From assembly GCA_903930725.1 (NCBI GenBank), contig CAIYZW010000936.1:1-7794 (forward strand): a stretch of 7,794 nt of DNA. Reading direction: 5' to 3'. A program made the translations under genes and the position numbers. The notes under the pieces were generated by a model. That model was not told the origin of the DNA. It did no database searches and worked only from the letters and a program-made list of their open reading frames with translations. The stretch is from an uncultured Bacteroidota bacterium (GTDB lineage Bacteria; Bacteroidota; Bacteroidia; Bacteroidales; 4484-276). Of this stretch, positions 5,277 through 7,794 are shown piece after piece (position 1 is the first letter of the stretch; the number at the start of each line of letters is the position of its first letter).

Positions 5277-7794
5277 GAAATTATCTTCAATAAAGGGTTT
5301 TTCGATCGTTAAACTACCAATTCCCGAAAGGCCATTAATCTCAAACAAATCATCATGAGAAAACTCGTTCTCAAAACTGGTGGAGAGCTCATAAAATTCA
5401 CCCGTTTTAGCCTTGAAAAGTCTGAAAACCATTTTCTCGCCGGGATTAAGACCAGCCACAGCAGATTTTCCATCCTCCTTTCCAAAAGCAGTAATTATCA
5501 GGGGGTTTTCAAGAATACCCAGGCTGTTGATGCTGCGGATTTTAACGATCCCGGAACAATAACCGGTTTCGTTAAAAACACCAATCACATCATCATTTTC
5601 GAAAAGAACAGCTTTTGCCGCATTTTCGGTAAACGCCATTTTATCAATTGCGATCGAATGTGATGCTGACGTTTTCTGAAAATCGTTCCAGGGATTAAAA
5701 AAACCATTGGTTTCGTTGGTTTTGATGAACCCGGCATCCTGGTTACAATTTAAAAAGTTTATCACAACATCGCTATTTACAAGGATATAATAGGCCTTTC
5801 CGGGATCAATATATTGTAGATCGTTAATTCCCGGCTGAGGCCAAAAAACGTTGGTGCCGGCAATTTCTTTAATAATCACGAGGGTATCGCCCAACGGGCT
5901 AAAAACATCGGCGGTGCTTTGTGAGCAGGTACTTATTACCGGCAAAATATTCCAGCCAACTGATAAATTTACTTTTTCGGCAGGATTTATTTCACCTCTG
6001 ATTTCGATCTGCGCTTCGCTGTTCATTTTTATAATCAGGCCATCCTGCGTATCCCAGTTTCCGATGGTATTGATGTTTTGCGAAGGCCAGTAAATTCCGG
6101 CATCATTCATTGCAAAAACCGGGTTATCGCCAATGGATTGGAAAATATACGGAAGACTTGGGTTTAACGGAAGCAAATAAGTTGAAATACCACTCCAGCC
6201 TTGTGGCAACGAAAGAACTTGTAAAAGTGGCGGCAATAAAACGTTAACGTAACTCTGGCGGATGAGTGTATCGGTATCAAAAGGATTACTCACAATTAAT
6301 CTGATGGTATAAACCCCGGGGGAATTATACTTATAAACCGGATTTTGCAGATTGCTGGTTTTACCTTCTCCAAAATTCCATTTCCATTTGTTGGGGCTTC
6401 CACGAGAGGTATCATAAAAATTAACCGACTCGCCGGCATATATTGTTAGCGGCGTGGCATAAAAACCAGCTACAAGTGTATCACGAACCCAAATGTAGTT
6501 TTCTTTAATTTCAAAATCGGTGCTATCGTTTTCGAAAACCTGAAGCGAAACGGTGTAATGGCCCGGCTTTGCATAAGAATGTCGTGGATTTAACAACGGT
6601 GAAACCGTAAAATCACCAAAATCCCATATACGACTTGTGGGGAAACCGGTCGAAAGATTTGTAAACCGGATGCTTTGCCCAACAATTACCTTGGTAGTAT
6701 CGGCTTTAAAGGCTGCTTTTAGAGGTTCGCGAAGGGTTATATAATTCTGTTTTACCTCCGTTTTGTTTTGGTATTGATTTGCCACAGAAAGTGTAACATT
6801 AAAGGTTCCTTCGTGATCGTAAGTATGTGTAGGATTTTGTAACTGACTTACCGCCTGATCGCCAAAATCCCACGACCAGGAAGTTGGGTTGCCCAAACTC
6901 AGATCGGTAAACTGTGTTGTATGCCCAAGCCATGCAAAAGTTGTATCTGCTTTAAAATTTGAAGTTAACTGTTGTAAAACGGTTATGTAACTATCTTTTA
7001 TCAACGAATCGGTGAGCCAGTTGGTGGCAACAACCAATTTGATAGTGTAAATGCCGGGAGTTGTAAATGTATAAACCGGGTTTTGCAATGTTGATGTCGC
7101 TCCATTGCCAAAATCCCAAAACCAGGATTCGGGATTTCCTTGTGATAAATCGGTAAAAACTATCGAATCACCGGTAAATGCAGTGGTTTTACTAACTATA
7201 AAATCTGCAATCAAAGGTTCAACAATGGTGATATAATTCTCGATAATCAAAGTATCGGTAAGCCAGGTGTTGGTCACGATTAATTTTACAGTGTAGGTTC
7301 CTGATGAATTATATAGGCAATCCGGATTTTGCTGTGTTGAGATAAGTCCGTTACCGAAATCCCAAAACCAGGTGGCCGGGCTGCCTTGTGTAAAATCGGT
7401 AAAATGAATAGTTTCGCCATTAAACGCCAAAGTTTTATCTGCCTCAAAACTGGCTATCAAAGGATCGGTAACGGTGATATAATTTGTTTTTGTTAACGAA
7501 TCGGCGCGCCAGTTGGCTTTTACGAGCAATTCGACCGAATATATGCCTGGCGCATTGAAAGCAAAATATGGATTTTGAATTATCGAAGACTGTCCGTTAC
7601 CAAAATCCCATTTCCAACTTTCCGGACTTCCCAACGAAAGATCGGTAAACTGAATTGTATCGCCAGTTAAAGCAAAGGTTTTCTCAGCAGAAAAATTGGC
7701 TGCCAAAGGTGTATAAACTTCGATGTAGTCGTATTTCATTTCGGAATCTGATTTATTTCCTTTCGAAATGGTAAGCATTACATCATAAAAACCA
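5046..7794 (-). CDS. Large secreted PKD-repeat protein with T9SS C-terminal sorting domain (N-terminus outside window)
   Basis: This is the C-terminal part of a large extracellular or surface protein. The frame stays open to the window edge: upstream of the Met codon at 7778 it reads GFYDV, the end of another repeat like PGIYSV, so that Met is internal. Residue numbers here count from it. After about 23 residues of that partial repeat come six PKD domains (24-515), each with a W(D/N)FG motif, an NP and a G-[YF] ending. Two related modules follow (524-594 and 605-675) with GW near the start and a YWP/FWP motif, then a region of about 690-830 with HSIAI, DDVIGVF and LNPGEKMVFRL segments. The last 75 residues are a type A sorting domain (IIPN, then ENGIYLLSFKN, ending RKLVLH), recognised by the type IX system for outer-membrane export and anchoring. 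There is no catalytic motif in view, so a binding or structural role is likely, or an enzyme domain lies upstream of the window. Confidence 0.9.
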   Translation of the reverse strand, partial: GFYDVMLTISKGNKSDSEMKYDYIEVYTPLAANFSAEKTFALTGDTIQFTDLSLGSPESWKWDFGNGQSSIIQNPYFAFNAPGIYSVELLVKANWRADSLTKTNYITVTDPLIASFEADKTLAFNGETIHFTDFTQGSPATWFWDFGNGLISTQQNPDCLYNSSGTYTVKLIVTNTWLTDTLIIENYITIVEPLIADFIVSKTTAFTGDSIVFTDLSQGNPESWFWDFGNGATSTLQNPVYTFTTPGIYTIKLVVATNWLTDSLIKDSYITVLQQLTSNFKADTTFAWLGHTTQFTDLSLGNPTSWSWDFGDQAVSQLQNPTHTYDHEGTFNVTLSVANQYQNKTEVKQNYITLREPLKAAFKADTTKVIVGQSIRFTNLSTGFPTSRIWDFGDFTVSPLLNPRHSYAKPGHYTVSLQVFENDSTDFEIKENYIWVRDTLVAGFYATPLTIYAGESVNFYDTSRGSPNKWKWNFGEGKTSNLQNPVYKYNSPGVYTIRLIVSNPFDTDTLIRQSYVNVLLPPLLQVLSLPQGWSGISTYLLPLNPSLPYIFQSIGDNPVFAMNDAGIYWPSQNINTIGNWDTQDGLIIKMNSEAQIEIRGEINPAEKVNLSVGWNILPVISTCSQSTADVFSPLGDTLVIIKEIAGTNVFWPQPGINDLQYIDPGKAYYILVNSDVVINFLNCNQDAGFIKTNETNGFFNPWNDFQKTSASHSIAIDKMAFTENAAKAVLFENDDVIGVFNETGYCSGIVKIRSINSLGILENPLIITAFGKEDGKSAVAGLNPGEKMVFRLFKAKTGEFYELSTSFENEFSHDDLFEINGLSGIGSLTIEKPFIEDNFIQIIPNQESRIFSVEIKNMKRFVNLEIQAATGGSVEKFQLDPSKMNFINLTNYENGIYLLSFKNEDFQTNRKLVLH
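5754..6209 (-). repeat. Tandem duplicated module (GW...[YF]WP) downstream of the PKD array
   Basis: Residues 524-594 (about 5997-6209) and 605-675 (about 5754-5966) align along their length. LPQGWSGIS matches LSVGWNILP, the IFQSIGD stretch matches VFSPLGD, GIYWPSQNINTI matches NVFWPQPGINDL, DTQDGLIIKMNS matches DPGKAYYILVNS, and IEI matches INF. The two Trp residues are 81 positions apart. The copies are strongly diverged, so the duplication is old. I do not recognise the family by name. Similar GW/YWP modules occur, to my recollection, in other Bacteroidota T9SS cargo. Confidence 0.6.
6234..7709 (-). repeat. Array of six PKD domains, each exactly 82 codons
   Basis: Six complete repeats lie end to end, each 246 bp: 7464-7709, 7218-7463, 6972-7217, 6726-6971, 6480-6725 and 6234-6479. 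The end of a seventh runs off the right edge. Aligned positions 24, 106, 188, 270, 352 and 434 begin with P-L or its equivalent, and the downstream segment begins at 516, so no repeat has gained or lost a codon. Shared motifs are FTDLS, W(D/N)FG, the NP pair and G-[YF]-x-[VI]. Copies 2 and 3 agree at about 45 of 82 residues. Copies 4-6 have drifted more (WDFGD, WNFGEG). Confidence 0.85.

Noticed and set aside
7776..7778. ATG at 7778 as the start of the PKD protein
   Set aside because: The frame is open to the window edge, and the codons just upstream (GFYDV) complete the last strand of another PKD repeat, so this Met is internal.

Overview
This window most likely comes from a bacterium of the phylum Bacteroidota, probably an anaerobic or facultatively fermentative member of the Bacteroidales or a relative. 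Three things point that way: a large PKD-repeat secreted protein ending in a type IX secretion (T9SS) sorting domain, intergenic matches to the Bacteroidota promoter elements (TTG/TTTG plus TAnnTTTG), and AT-rich A-tract leaders without strong Shine-Dalgarno sequences. An oxygen-sensitive tungsten-type aldehyde:ferredoxin oxidoreductase suggests anaerobic metabolism. The order-level placement is inference.

Layout. Positions 1-45 hold the last codons of a possible rightward gene whose end is a 21-bp (7-codon) tandem repeat. A hairpin terminator at 67-104 separates it from the leftward tungsten oxidoreductase gene (125-2281). A divergent intergenic region of about 245 bp carries a good promoter candidate for each direction and a GC-rich imperfect hairpin. 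Next comes a rightward pair, a ThiF-family E1-like adenylyltransferase (2527-3129) and a ThiS/MoaD-like sulfur carrier ending in Gly-Gly (3126-3329), which overlap by ATGA. After a 362-bp convergent gap with a leftward terminator, two leftward genes follow: folC (3692-4981) and a large secreted PKD/T9SS protein (5046 to beyond 7794) whose N-terminus lies outside the window.

How the genes may work together. The oxidoreductase needs a tungsten bis-pyranopterin cofactor, whose dithiolene sulfurs come from a ubiquitin-like sulfur carrier activated by an E1-like enzyme. The divergent thiF-thiS-like pair has no other thiamine genes and no recognisable TPP riboswitch beside it. A working hypothesis is therefore that it supplies sulfur for the tungsten cofactor rather than for thiamine. 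This is inferred from context, not proven. folC (folate metabolism) and the secreted PKD protein look like unrelated neighbours. I see no clear sign of a wholly new system. The points most worth checking are the dedicated sulfur-carrier pair, the unusual Cys spacing in the oxidoreductase, the exact 82-residue period of the PKD array and the repeat at the left edge.
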